DNA of 64,000 bases from Clostridiales bacterium UBA6114 (GTDB taxonomy: Bacteria; Bacillota; Clostridia; Oscillospirales; Butyricicoccaceae). The notes beneath the pieces were generated by a model. It saw nothing but the letters and a program-made list of their open reading frames with translations, was not told the origin of the DNA and searched no databases. Shown in pieces: positions 1 to 10,000 of this stretch (position 1 is its first letter; every line of letters starts with the position of its first letter). The stretch lies in the NCBI GenBank assembly GCA_002423435.1, contig DIWE01000016.1, positions 3,565 to 67,564 on the forward strand, given 5' to 3'. The position numbers and the translations under genes are program-made.

Positions 1-3000
1 GTCACGCTTTTGTCGGTGGAATTCGCCGGCGATATGTCGGCAACCATTTGCAATGAGTTCCCGACCTGCACGTTCTCTGCTCCGCCTGCGCCTGTTACGG
101 CAATATTTGTCACGGATACGAAGGGCGCCGCTCCTATGGTGAAGTTAATCGTATAGGTTTTCGTTGTCGTTTTATCCTCTGCGGTAACCGTCACCGCAGC
201 GCTGCCGGGCAGGGACGGAGCGTCCGCGATGACACGGCTTGCCAGGGGGTCATCCGCCGTAGCGGCGACGATGGCGCTGGAGGCGCCGTAGGGCAGCTCC
301 ACATCGTATTCGGTATCGTTCGGATCAAAGCCGCTCACGGGCGTGCCGTTTACCGAAAGGCTGCTTAAATTGGCATTATTGCTTGGAATATAGATGCTTA
401 CGACATGCACCGTCAGAGTGGCGGCGGCTCCCGTATCGAAGGCGATATCAAAATCAAGCGCATCCCCTGCCGTGAGCGTAAGGTCTGACAGGTAGCTGTT
501 CTTGATGGACAAATCATTATTGACAAGGACAAAATCGGTATCAGCCCTCAGGGTATATACGTCGTAGCCCACACCGGTAACCGACGCCGCGCTGTTCCAT
601 GAGATCGTTGTGATTATGTCGGCGGGAGCGTTCAGGTTGTAATTGCGCGATGTCGGGCTGATGGCAGGCGGTGTGGTATCGGTGACAGCGATGGTCAGCG
701 TTGCCGACGCACCCGCGTTAAACTCCACCGTAAGCGTCAGACTGCCGGTAGCCTGCGCCGCCAGGTATTCCTTTTTTATGGTGAGCGCACTGCCCGACAC
801 GCCGTAATTGTCCGCGCCGATGGAGACTCCTCCTGTTTTTATGTCCGTAACGTAAGCTGCGCTGCCCCAGGATATTGCGGTCTGCACATCAGCCTGATTG
901 GCGATTTTTTTATCAAAGCCGCCGGTATCCGGGGAAATCGTTGCGTAGACCTCCGCCACGGTCAATTTTGCTCCGGCGGCAAAGGTAATATTATAGTTGG
1001 CGTTGTTTTCATTTGTCACGGTGCCCTGCGTGATCGTATACTCGCCGACGGCCTCTCCCGCCGCGCGGGACAAGCTTCCTGCCAGAGACTCCGAACCAAC
1101 CAGTGCCCCGCTTGTAATATGGTAGGTAAACGCCGGGTCGGCGGCTCCGTATGGTTTTGTCGCGGGTTCCGGGGTAATCTCGATATCCCGGCGAGCGATA
1201 TCGGCGGAGAGGCCGCTTGGCATGCCGATGTCATAGTTATCTGCGTCGGCGCCGGATTTCGTGACGCCGCTTAAGGTGACCGGCTTTCCCGCGCCCGCAT
1301 TTTTATTGTCAAAGGTACCGGCGGCGGATACGTTCACAACGTCTCCCGGGCAGATAGCCCCCGGAGCGAAGCCGAGGCTCACCGCCGCGTTTGTATTGCC
1401 GTCATAAACCTTGCTGCTGACATTGGCCGATGCGGTTACCTGTTTTGGCAATATGGTAACGGTATAATCGCTGCTTGTCAGGCTGGCAAAGTGAATATCG
1501 GAGCCGCTTGGCACAAACTCCGCGGTTATGGAAACCGATTCCGCATCGAACGCCGTTGCGGCGGTTTCATAAGACGCCGTATTTCCGCTGACAGTGACGG
1601 GACTGCCAAGGTCGGCTCCATTCGCTTTGAACCGGACAGCGCCCGACAAAGACTGCGAACAGTCCAGCGCCGCGGTAAAGGTTATCCCGGTCCCATAGGT
1701 CGCACTGCCGCCCGCGGCCGTACTTGTCACCCGGGGCGGCTGCACCGCCGTGACGCCGGTTGCACCGGCGCTTATTCCTGTTTCCGCGTCATATCCCGCC
1801 GTATCGGTAATGGGTGAGCTTGTGTCGTCGATTGCCGTTCCGATTGAAACCGCGCCGGAATCGCTGCCGCCGACGATATAACGATAGGTGATGCTGTCGG
1901 CAGTGCCGGATAAATATACCGCGGCGGCCGACGCTCCTCCGATGCTCAAGGGGAGCGTGGAATCGGTTCCTCCGGTGATATTATGGCTGAAATGCACGGT
2001 AAAGTCCAGCTGTCCGCCCGCTCCATAAAACCCTGCAGCCGGCAGGTCAACGCCGGAAACCACCGCAGTCTCGAAGACGGTTACGCTGAAGCCGGCAGAC
2101 ACTGAACGGCTGCCGTCGCTCAGCGTCAGCGTGATGGTGACGGATCCGGCTTTGAGCGGCGTAAAGGTGACGGTCCGGTCAAAGCCGGAACCTCCAACCG
2201 CAATGCCGCTGTCCGGAACAATCGTCTGGTCGCTTGAGGCTGCCGTGAGCGTGGCGCCCGCGGTGGTATAATACGTATGAGCCGGTACGGTCAGCGCGCT
2301 CAGATTCGTCGTCTTTGCGCTGATGGGCGATATTTTTGGAAAGTCGTTTACAATTTGAAAGCTGATATTCTTTACGACAATGTCGGGGTAGTCCCAGTGT
2401 GTATTGGTGAACGTCATTTTTACGCCCATTGCGTTCGCCGGGATCTTTTGCTGCAGCGACGCGGCGCTCCGATTTACCGAATAGGAAGAGCCGACCGCAT
2501 TGGTACATGCGATGTCCGTATAGAATTGTGCGCTTATTTTTGCGTATGCGTCCGGAAATACCGCCGACATCAAAAAATTCGTCTCGCCGCCGTTGATTAA
2601 CGCAGAGTATTTGGAAATATCGATATTCTGGCTCATGGAAGCGTCCGGGTCGTTGGCGATAAAACCGTCGCCCGTCGCGCGTATATTGACCGTATTCCCC
2701 GACCAGCTCGCAAGTCCGCTGGTGCCGTTTCCATTCTCAACCAGGTTCGTGTCCATGGAAATGACCTTATGTACAACGAAGTGGAAGTTTTTTTCAGCGC
2801 TCTTGGTCCCGTCGGAGGCCGACACCGTGATATCTGCCTCGCCGGACAGATTGCCTGCCGGCACGATGGTCAGCGTCCGGTTGCCGCCGCTGCCGCTCAC
2901 CGTGATGTTGGCGGCCGGAACCAGATTGACATTCGTGGAGGAGGAGCCAAATGTCAGATGATCGACGTCGCCGGTGTCGGCGTCGCTGATCGTAAAGGAC

Positions 3001-3731
3001 GAGGAATAAGTCACTCCGGCATCCGTTTCCGCCAAAGCCGGGAAATCGCTTCCGAAAACCGGGGCGCTTCCGGTGGAAGCATCCACAAGCTTCAAAGATA
3101 CTTTATCAAATTGAGCATAACCGCCGCGGGTCAGAATTGCGGACAGGATCACCTTGAGCTTTCTGGTGCCGGGGTTTAGCTGGGTGTTGATTTGATAAGG
3201 CCCCATTGCGGTGCCGGACGAGGTGGTGTTCGATACCTGAGAGGTTTTCAGCAGGACGCCGTCCGCGGCATATTCCTCCAAAACCGCCTTTGCTTCGTTA
3301 TCCGCGCTGATATTCTGGAACATGCTGACGCTGAAATTGACGGATACGTTTCCGGCGGAGATGCCGGCAAACAGGCCGCTTCCTTCGGTGCCGGACAGAG
3401 TAATCTCCTGCGACATCGTTCCCGACAGGTAATCCATACTGGGATTGTACATAAAGAAATACCGGCTGCCCGCGGCCGGAAGGGCCCAGTCTGAGTATTG
3501 TGCGGAAGAGCTCCAGCGGCCCTGCCCGGTATCGTCGGTCCAGCCTGGAATTGTGCCTGCCGTGCCTGACTCTGCGCCCCCGTTTGTCACAAGCTCCGTG
3601 TTGAGATCCGTGGCCGAAGCGACGGTAAACTGCGCCATGAGCATAGTAAGTCCAAGTGTCAGCAGAAAAACTGTCAATTTTCTTTTTTTTATTAACATAT
3701 AAAGGTTATTTTCTTTAATGATTTTTTCCAT
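1..3731 (-). CDS. Large secreted multidomain surface protein (3'-truncated by window edge)
   Basis: One open frame runs from an ATG at 3731 off the left edge, so at least 1,243 residues are visible and the C-terminus is missing. GGAGG sits 7 nt before the ATG. The N-terminus has a Lys/Arg-rich segment, a hydrophobic core and an Ala-X-Ala style cleavage region near residue 40. A beta-sandwich resembling a carbohydrate-binding module follows (TELVTNGGAES... GWT), then Ig-like and cadherin-like sandwiches. Further on are a YDG-type repeat (KVYDGNTNAAV) with an MBG-like repeat (TKPYGAADPAFTY), two CBM_X2-like modules (one starting ISPDTGGFDKK), a cadherin-like beta-sandwich (NANLSSLSVNGTPVSGFDP) and a Big_2-like domain (VTNIAVTGAGG) at the edge. 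I infer an adhesin or polysaccharide-binding surface protein; no enzyme domain is visible. Neighbouring genes are a MalT-like regulator and an SLH surface protein. Confidence 0.85.
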   Translation of the reverse strand, partial: MEKIIKENNLYMLIKKRKLTVFLLTLGLTMLMAQFTVASATDLNTELVTNGGAESGTAGTIPGWTDDTGQGRWSSSAQYSDWALPAAGSRYFFMYNPSMDYLSGTMSQEITLSGTEGSGLFAGISAGNVSVNFSVSMFQNISADNEAKAVLEEYAADGVLLKTSQVSNTTSSGTAMGPYQINTQLNPGTRKLKVILSAILTRGGYAQFDKVSLKLVDASTGSAPVFGSDFPALAETDAGVTYSSSFTISDADTGDVDHLTFGSSSTNVNLVPAANITVSGSGGNRTLTIVPAGNLSGEADITVSASDGTKSAEKNFHFVVHKVISMDTNLVENGNGTSGLASWSGNTVNIRATGDGFIANDPDASMSQNIDISKYSALINGGETNFLMSAVFPDAYAKISAQFYTDIACTNAVGSSYSVNRSAASLQQKIPANAMGVKMTFTNTHWDYPDIVVKNISFQIVNDFPKISPISAKTTNLSALTVPAHTYYTTAGATLTAASSDQTIVPDSGIAVGGSGFDRTVTFTPLKAGSVTITLTLSDGSRSVSAGFSVTVFETAVVSGVDLPAAGFYGAGGQLDFTVHFSHNITGGTDSTLPLSIGGASAAAVYLSGTADSITYRYIVGGSDSGAVSIGTAIDDTSSPITDTAGYDAETGISAGATGVTAVQPPRVTSTAAGGSATYGTGITFTAALDCSQSLSGAVRFKANGADLGSPVTVSGNTASYETAATAFDAESVSITAEFVPSGSDIHFASLTSSDYTVTILPKQVTASANVSSKVYDGNTNAAVSLGFAPGAICPGDVVNVSAAGTFDNKNAGAGKPVTLSGVTKSGADADNYDIGMPSGLSADIARRDIEITPEPATKPYGAADPAFTYHITSGALVGSESLAGSLSRAAGEAVGEYTITQGTVTNENNANYNITFAAGAKLTVAEVYATISPDTGGFDKKIANQADVQTAISWGSAAYVTDIKTGGVSIGADNYGVSGSALTIKKEYLAAQATGSLTLTVEFNAGASATLTIAVTDTTPPAISPTSRNYNLNAPADIITTISWNSAASVTGVGYDVYTLRADTDFVLVNNDLSIKNSYLSDLTLTAGDALDFDIAFDTGAAATLTVHVVSIYIPSNNANLSSLSVNGTPVSGFDPNDTEYDVELPYGASSAIVAATADDPLASRVIADAPSLPGSAAVTVTAEDKTTTKTYTINFTIGAAPFVSVTNIAVTGAGGAENVQVGNSLQMVADISPANSTDKSV

Positions 3732-3768
3732 CTGCTTCCCTCCGCGTGTTAAATTTCTCCGAGCATGC

Positions 3769-3809
3769 AAAAAAATTCCATCTTACTTTGATTGTAAGAC
3801 GGGATTTTT
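3769..3809 (-). terminator. Hairpin terminator after the LuxR-family gene
   Basis: On the minus strand a stem ending in GTCTTAC, a 7-nt loop and GTAAGAT is followed by a run of seven T. It lies between the end of the regulator and the start of the surface protein. A T-rich tract also flanks the other side, so it could work in both directions. It suggests the two minus-strand genes are separate transcription units. Confidence 0.6.
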
Positions 3810-3888
3810 ATTTGCACATCGTCCGAATGGACTAATTTTTGAGGAATATTTGATTTTATTTCCGGCACATGTCCGAGCACAGCTCGGA

Positions 3889-6357
3889 TTATTTCAGCTT
3901 TTCCGCGAGCTTCGCGCGGCGGTCGACATTAAGCTTGGAAAACGCCGTACGCAGGTGTGCGCGGACGGTGTTTTCCGAGACATTCAGCATTGAAGCAATC
4001 TCGCTGTTTCTGAGACCCTGTGCGGCGAGAGATGCAACCTCGCGCTCGCGCTCGGTCAAGGCGTCGGGCAACTCCTCCGGCCGAAGATCGCCGTACAGCT
4101 TAATCCAGCCGGCGGCAAAGCGCTCTTTTATTTCGAGAAACCGACCCATCAGCGCGGGGTATTCTTTCTCAATCAGCGCGTCTACCATCCCGTCTAGTGA
4201 CCATGCATAGGACGCGAAGGGAAAAATAACGCCGTCGGGCAGCGTCTGGGAAGCGGCTCTTTGGATACACGTCTGTGCGCGGGCCCGACTGCCTGTTTGC
4301 AGGTAGCCCACAGCTGCCGTCAGCGAAAGCAGCATGCTTACCAGAGGGGAATCTGAAACGCCGTCGGGATACCGGGCTTCGATCAGCCCGACAAGGCGCG
4401 TAAACTGCCCCTTGTGCATCAGAAAGTTTGCGTGGACGAACACGGCTAAAGGAACAAGCGCGGGCAAAAGCCGCGGCTTTGAAAAATTGCCTTCCTTGAG
4501 CCAATCGGCGATACCGTCCAGCTGCGCAAGCTCCGCAAACAACATCCCGCGCATGATATCCAGCGCCGCACGGAAAGCGAAAGCATCCTGCGCGGGGGCG
4601 GCGGCGTGTTTCATAGAGTCGACGGCGTTCTGCCAGCCCGCCGTGTCCGCCTTGTGCAGCGCGACCTGGGCAAGCTGCAAAACAGCGCTCATCTGCACAA
4701 TGCTCTGCTGCTTTGACTGGGCGAGGTACATGGCCTTATAAGCATAAATCTCCGCGTCCGATAAGTCTCCCCGGTGATAGGAAAGCTCCGCGCGGTATAA
4801 GGCGTCCCCGCCGGAGCCGCCGCCGTTTGTCAGCCGCGAATAAACCGATAAGTATCCCGCCAGCACCTCCGCCGCACGATCAGCCCCGCCCGGCTGCACA
4901 TAATACAAGGCGAGCGGCCCCCAGACGGAAAAACCCCAAAGCGCGGCGGGGAGTATTACCCGCGAGCATTTGCCCGCAAAAAAAGGCTCGGCCTTTTGGA
5001 GCATGGCGGCCATTCCGGTCAGATCGGGATGGCACTGAAAGGAAGATAGCAGCAGCCACTCGCCGTAAAGCTCCGGCTCATCCATTCTGGATTTGACGAT
5101 CGGACGAAGCTCGTTTAGAAGAGTGTCAAACTCCGCGTCAAAGCCGTGCGTTTTCAGCGCCCACGCGACGCGCAGCATGGACAGCGGATATTGCTCCTTG
5201 AGATCGGCGGGGCATTTTGAAAGCTGGAGGGCAACGGTATAAAAAGGCGCGTCCCCGATATCCTCCAAAATGAAGGGGGAAAAGTCGACGGAGAGAAACC
5301 TGCCGCAGTCTCTTATCCGCCAATAGAAACCGAGCGCCTCCAAAACTCTGTCCTCGCCGCGGCATAAATCGCCCGCCTGCAAATAGCATTCCCTCTTGAA
5401 ATCGTTTTCCCGCTCCCGGAATTTCTGCCGGGCCAGCTCATACAGGATGCTGTGAGGCGCGTAGCGCTTCTCGATGGGGTCATAATACATGAACGGGTTA
5501 TTCAGGGCATCAAGCACGTACTCGGGCAGGGCGTCGAAACCGAACAGCGTGCATATCTGGCGCACGGTGGCGGATTCAAACGGCGTGAGCCTGAGAAAAA
5601 AGTCCTGCTGCTCGCCTGAAAGGCAGTTCCATAACAAATGCTCCATAAGGGCCGTTATATCGCGGGTATCCCCGATGCCGCCGTGTTCCTTATATACCTT
5701 AAGCTGAAGGTATACCGCGATGACCCAGCCGCCGGTATACCTTTCGATTTTCTCTGCAGTCTCCTGCGAAGTTTGTATCCCGGCAAGCGCGAAATATCGC
5801 AGCACATCGCCGGCATCAAGACGCAGGTCGGAAGCGGTAATGTGCAAAATGCCGCTTCCCTTGACGGCGGCAAGAGCCGTCCGTCCGAGCATTTTCGTCA
5901 GCAGGACGAGATGCAGCTTCTCGCCGCCATGCTCGACAAGCGCTTTGAAAAAGGAGGGAGGCAATACGGGGAGCATGTACTGCGCGTTGTCGACGATAAA
6001 CCAGGTATCAAACTCACATTTTATGGAACGTACCGCGTCGCAGGCCTCGCCGAGGGTTGCGGCGTTCGGCAGCCCGGTTTTCAACAGCCGCTCGCAGGCC
6101 CGGTCGTCAATTTTTGACAGCGCCTGCGCAAAGCGGCCAAAGCACGCGGCGGGCAACTCGTCCGTCGCCGTAAACCAGCAGACAGGCATGCTCCGGGGAA
6201 CGGTATCGCTCAGCCAGTCGCGCACGGCGGTCGTCTTGCCGTAGCCGGATGGGGCTTCGACAATAGCGGTGCGCGCGGTTTTCATTCGGGCGAGCTTCTT
6301 TTTCAGGCGGTCGGAATAGTAGTGTATTTCGTTTTGGGGTTCCGGCTTCTTTGGCAT
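3889..6357 (-). CDS. MalT-like LuxR-family transcriptional regulator with STAND ATPase
   Basis: An 822-residue regulator. The N-terminal P-loop (APSGYGKTT, about residues 35-43) and the following region match the STAND/AAA ATPase core of MalT-like proteins. The middle is helical and TPR-like. The last 60 residues are a LuxR-type helix-turn-helix (LTEREREVASLAAQGLRNSE... NVSENTVRAHL). Proteins of this family are ATP-dependent activators that respond to a small ligand. An upstream in-frame ATG exists at 6378, but GGAGG lies 7 nt before the ATG at 6357, so I chose the latter. It sits between two giant surface-protein genes and diverges from the SLH gene. Control of one or both is an inference, supported by the palindrome at 6738-6757. 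The ligand cannot be told from sequence. Confidence 0.88.
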   Translation of the reverse strand: MPKKPEPQNEIHYYSDRLKKKLARMKTARTAIVEAPSGYGKTTAVRDWLSDTVPRSMPVCWFTATDELPAACFGRFAQALSKIDDRACERLLKTGLPNAATLGEACDAVRSIKCEFDTWFIVDNAQYMLPVLPPSFFKALVEHGGEKLHLVLLTKMLGRTALAAVKGSGILHITASDLRLDAGDVLRYFALAGIQTSQETAEKIERYTGGWVIAVYLQLKVYKEHGGIGDTRDITALMEHLLWNCLSGEQQDFFLRLTPFESATVRQICTLFGFDALPEYVLDALNNPFMYYDPIEKRYAPHSILYELARQKFRERENDFKRECYLQAGDLCRGEDRVLEALGFYWRIRDCGRFLSVDFSPFILEDIGDAPFYTVALQLSKCPADLKEQYPLSMLRVAWALKTHGFDAEFDTLLNELRPIVKSRMDEPELYGEWLLLSSFQCHPDLTGMAAMLQKAEPFFAGKCSRVILPAALWGFSVWGPLALYYVQPGGADRAAEVLAGYLSVYSRLTNGGGSGGDALYRAELSYHRGDLSDAEIYAYKAMYLAQSKQQSIVQMSAVLQLAQVALHKADTAGWQNAVDSMKHAAAPAQDAFAFRAALDIMRGMLFAELAQLDGIADWLKEGNFSKPRLLPALVPLAVFVHANFLMHKGQFTRLVGLIEARYPDGVSDSPLVSMLLSLTAAVGYLQTGSRARAQTCIQRAASQTLPDGVIFPFASYAWSLDGMVDALIEKEYPALMGRFLEIKERFAAGWIKLYGDLRPEELPDALTEREREVASLAAQGLRNSEIASMLNVSENTVRAHLRTAFSKLNVDRRAKLAEKLK

Positions 6358-6637
6358 CGGACCGCCTCCTTTTTGCACCGAATTGAGCCTTATGATTAAT
6401 CTATATATCGTCCATAGTGCAGGAATATTTTATGCCGCAAGTATACAATAAATTAATGCTCTCTTCAATGAAACGATCCGGAATGGCATAGACATCAAGA
6501 TACTGTATCCAATAGTCGAATCAACTAAACTATATGGCAGACAAGACAAAACAGAGAAAATAAATTGTATTGAGGCGTTTTTGAGAGGTTTTTATTCACC
6601 TGTTGTTGTTTATATGCGGTATTTGGAGTATAAGGTC

Positions 6638-6667
6638 TTGACAAATGGAAAGCGTAAGTGATATAAA
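6638..6667 (+). promoter_or_regulatory. Possible promoter for the SLH surface protein
   Basis: TTGACA and TATAAA separated by 18 nt, reading toward the SLH gene. It would give a leader of about 340 nt holding several inverted repeats. A second -10-like hexamer (TATTAA, 6790-6795) lies downstream of the palindrome, so the true start is uncertain. Confidence 0.45.
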
Positions 6668-6737
6668 GGATAAGAAGAATTATCCAAATTACTCGCCATA
6701 AATGTCTTAATATTGCCGGTAGTTTTTTTTTGAGAAA

Positions 6738-6757
6738 CAGTTAGATCGATCTAACTG
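6738..6757. promoter_or_regulatory. Perfect 20-bp palindrome, candidate operator
   Basis: CAGTTAGATCGATCTAACTG is identical to its reverse complement over all 20 bp. It lies in the 655-bp region between the minus-strand LuxR regulator and the plus-strand SLH gene. LuxR-type helix-turn-helix proteins bind dyad sites of about this size, so it is a candidate site for the neighbouring regulator. Binding is inferred only. Confidence 0.5.
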
Positions 6758-6872
6758 CGTCTGGAGGTGATTGTGATTCCGCGAAGATGTATTAAGGGTT
6801 AGGGAAACACTTTTGGGCTATGGAAGTGTAGTTTGGAAACGATTTGATGTATTATTTCAATACTTATCATGC

Positions 6873-6944
6873 AATCCATGCTTATAGCAGACAGTGCAGT
6901 CGGGCATGGATTTGATTAAGTACATCGGTTAGCGACCGCTAACC
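6873..6944 (+). other. Two inverted repeats in the SLH-gene leader
   Basis: AATCCATGC (6873-6881) pairs with GCATGGATT (6904-6912). GGTTAGCG (6927-6934) pairs with CGCTAACC (6937-6944) around a 2-nt centre. The rest of the 6358-7012 gap is AT-rich and shows no credible gene. I do not recognise a known riboswitch here. Confidence 0.5.
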
Positions 6945-7012
6945 TTCGGCGTCAGTAAGACAGGTTTGATTGCATTTGCACAAATTTAAGTTGAAAAGAG
7001 GAGGAAATACAA

Positions 7013-10000
7013 ATGAAAAACAAGCGAATCCTTTCATGGCTGATGGCGGTCCTTATGGTGTTGTCATTACTGCCTGCAACAGCATTGGCAGCGGATTTTC
7101 CCGGAAACGGCAGCGGCACGCAAGCGGATCCGTATGTGATTACGACGGCGGCAGGGCTATACGCTATACGGGATGATGTTGACGCCTATTACATACTGGG
7201 AAACAATATCGACCTATCCGAAACCGATTATGCGAGTGCCTGGACTCCCATTGGCTCTTATATGCCGGATGCCGGCGACCCATCCGGCGAAACACCGGAC
7301 GCGGCGTATGCATTCTCCGGAACCTTTGACGGCAACGGGAAGACAGTTACCGGATTAACCATCACAGACGGCACCATGTGCGTTGGGCTGTTCGGCGTTG
7401 TAGCAAACGGCACGGTGGAGAATCTGACCATTGAAAATGCCGTTATTTCAGGCAATGCCATGGCCGCCGCGGCCATCGGCTACGCTTACAATTCTGCAGT
7501 GAACGACGTAAACCTGACCGGCACGAATAGCATCACCGGTACTCTGAGTGAAGAAGGCGCCGCCCCCAATATGGTGGCCGGAATCGTGGGCGCGGGCATG
7601 GATTCCACCATATTAAATTGTGACGTCACCGGAACCGCGCTGACGATGATGACGGTCGGCGGCGCTTCCGCATTGGGTGAGAACGCCCATGACGCGGGCC
7701 TGGTGGGTGGCGGCCTGGAGGGCTGCAACCTGGCAAACTGCTCCGCTCGGGACAGCAGCGTTACCGTCGATGGAACCTACTGCTTCGGCATCGGTGGCCT
7801 GTCCGGCTGCGCCATCTCCGCCGAATCCGTCACCGGCTGCACCGTAGAGGGCGTGGACATCACCGTGGGCGGCAACGCCTATCTGGTGGGCGGCCTGACG
7901 GGCTACACCGGCCAGGACGGCAACAAGGCCGCCACCCAGGTCTCGGGCTGCTCCGCCGACACGGATATTACGGTGGGCGAAAATTCCTCCCGGATCGGCG
8001 GCCTGATCGGCGGCGGCTTTTACCTTGAGATGTACAGGGCCTACTACCCTGTGCCTTCCCGCTTTGACCTCACCGGCTGCACCACCGTCGGCACCATCAC
8101 CGCCGGGGCGGGCAGCACGGCGGTGGGCACCGTTGTGGGCTACGCCTGCCTTTGCGATACCGCCGGCGGTACCAGCACCATGACCGGCGCGGCTGACACG
8201 GTCGGCAATACACAGGAGCCCTTTAACGGCGGCAGCGGCACGGAGGGGGACCCCTATCAGATCAGCGATGCGGCGCAGCTGTATGCCATGCGCTATGACC
8301 TGGACGCGCACTATCAGCTGACGGCCGATATTGACCTGGCGGAACAGCTCGGCGAATATTACAGCTATACGGGCTGGACGCCCATCGGCGTCCTGGCCTA
8401 TTCCGGCGATGTGAATATGGACACTGGCGACATGGATATGACCAAGGTTTTCTCCGGAAGCTTTGACGGCGAAAATTACAAGATTTCCAACATGAATGTA
8501 ACTACCGACGGGGACATGGTCGCGGTGGGCGGGCTGTTCGCCTGCTCTACGGGCGCGGTCAAAGACCTGGAAATGGAAAACGTGACCGTTAATGGCGATG
8601 AAACCACCCTGGCCGCCGGCGGCGTGGTCGGTTATGCCATGAGCGGTGCGATTTCAAACGTCACCCTGACAGGCGCCAACACTGTTACCGGCACCAACTG
8701 CGTCGGAGGCATCGCGGGCGGCAGCATGGTTAATGTGAGCGGCTGCACGGTGGAGAGCGTGGACATCATTGTGATTGGCGATAACGACTTCAACGCGGAG
8801 GACTCCGAGACCAAGGGGCGTATCATCCAGTACGACGTCGCCGAGTGCGGCGGTCTTGTGGTGGGCGGCGGCTTTAACGGCAGCGTAAAGGACTGCACGG
8901 CGACCGGCACCGTCACCGCGACCGGCAACGAGCCGGTGGGTCTGGGCGGCATCGGCGGCTGCCTGCAGTGCATGGCCGAGATTTCCGGCAACACGGCTAA
9001 CGTCACCATTACGACGAGCCGGGGCGGTCATGCTATCGGCGGCCTGTGCGGCTACGCCGGTATGGGCGACGACGGCAGCGGCTACGATCAGGGTGGCAGC
9101 TATAATGCGAGCCTCCGTACAGTTGCCGATCCCTGCGAGATTTCCGACTGCAATGTAACAGTCAATATCAATGCTCCCGATGCGACACATGTGGGCGGCC
9201 TGGTGGGCACCGGCCTTTACTTCTACGGCATGGAGGACCGCTTCAACGTCACGAACTGCACGGTGGCGGGCACCATCACCGCCGGGACGGACGCCGCCTC
9301 CCCTTACGGCGTGTCGACGCCCGGTGCGGTGGCCGGCCGCGCGGTAGGCTGCAACGTGGACGGCTGCACGTTTGCAGGCCTTACGATCAATGGAGTGCCT
9401 GCGACGAATAAAGTCGGCACCACCAGCCTCATGTACGAGAGCGGGGACCAGTATGAGAGCGAGGGCGATACGGACGGCGGGGCTCTGCTGTACGGTCTGA
9501 CCGACACCTATCAGCCGCTGTTTGAGGGCGCGACCTTCAATGAGGCATACGGCAATTATTGGCACGATTACTGCGCGGTCATTGTCGGCGAAGACAATGC
9601 GGACGCCACGGCGGCCGCGATGAAGGCGAGCATCGGCGGCACGCTTTACGGCCCGGAGGCTGCAACGGCCTATACTGAGCATCCCGAAAGCACCCAGTTC
9701 TATTGCGGCTTCACCGGCGAGGTTGCGACCATTACCCTAAACGGCTCGCAGATCAGCGCTTATAATGCGGGCGAAGAGGAACTGTTCTCCCATGCCTATC
9801 GCTATGTCGGTTACGAAACATCGACTGATGAAACGAGATTTGGCTTCTATATTTTTGAAAGCCTCGATCATAACGCAGACGAATACAGATATTTCGCAAT
9901 GTGCCCGGATACGCCGGACACCACCCACCACATCGAGTTCCGCTACGGCAGCGATCTGGATGAACTGTTAAAGCTATACGAGGGCGAATATGCCTACTGG

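Noticed and set aside
6873..6944. The SLH leader as a cyclic-di-GMP riboswitch
   Set aside because: The conserved cores of the known classes are not found.
7613..8311. Long minus-strand frame of 232 codons opposite the SLH gene, and similar ones at 8654-9682 and 10799-11776
   Set aside because: They are shadows of the GC-rich repetitive SLH coding strand, with Gly/Ala/Arg-rich content and no ribosome binding site.
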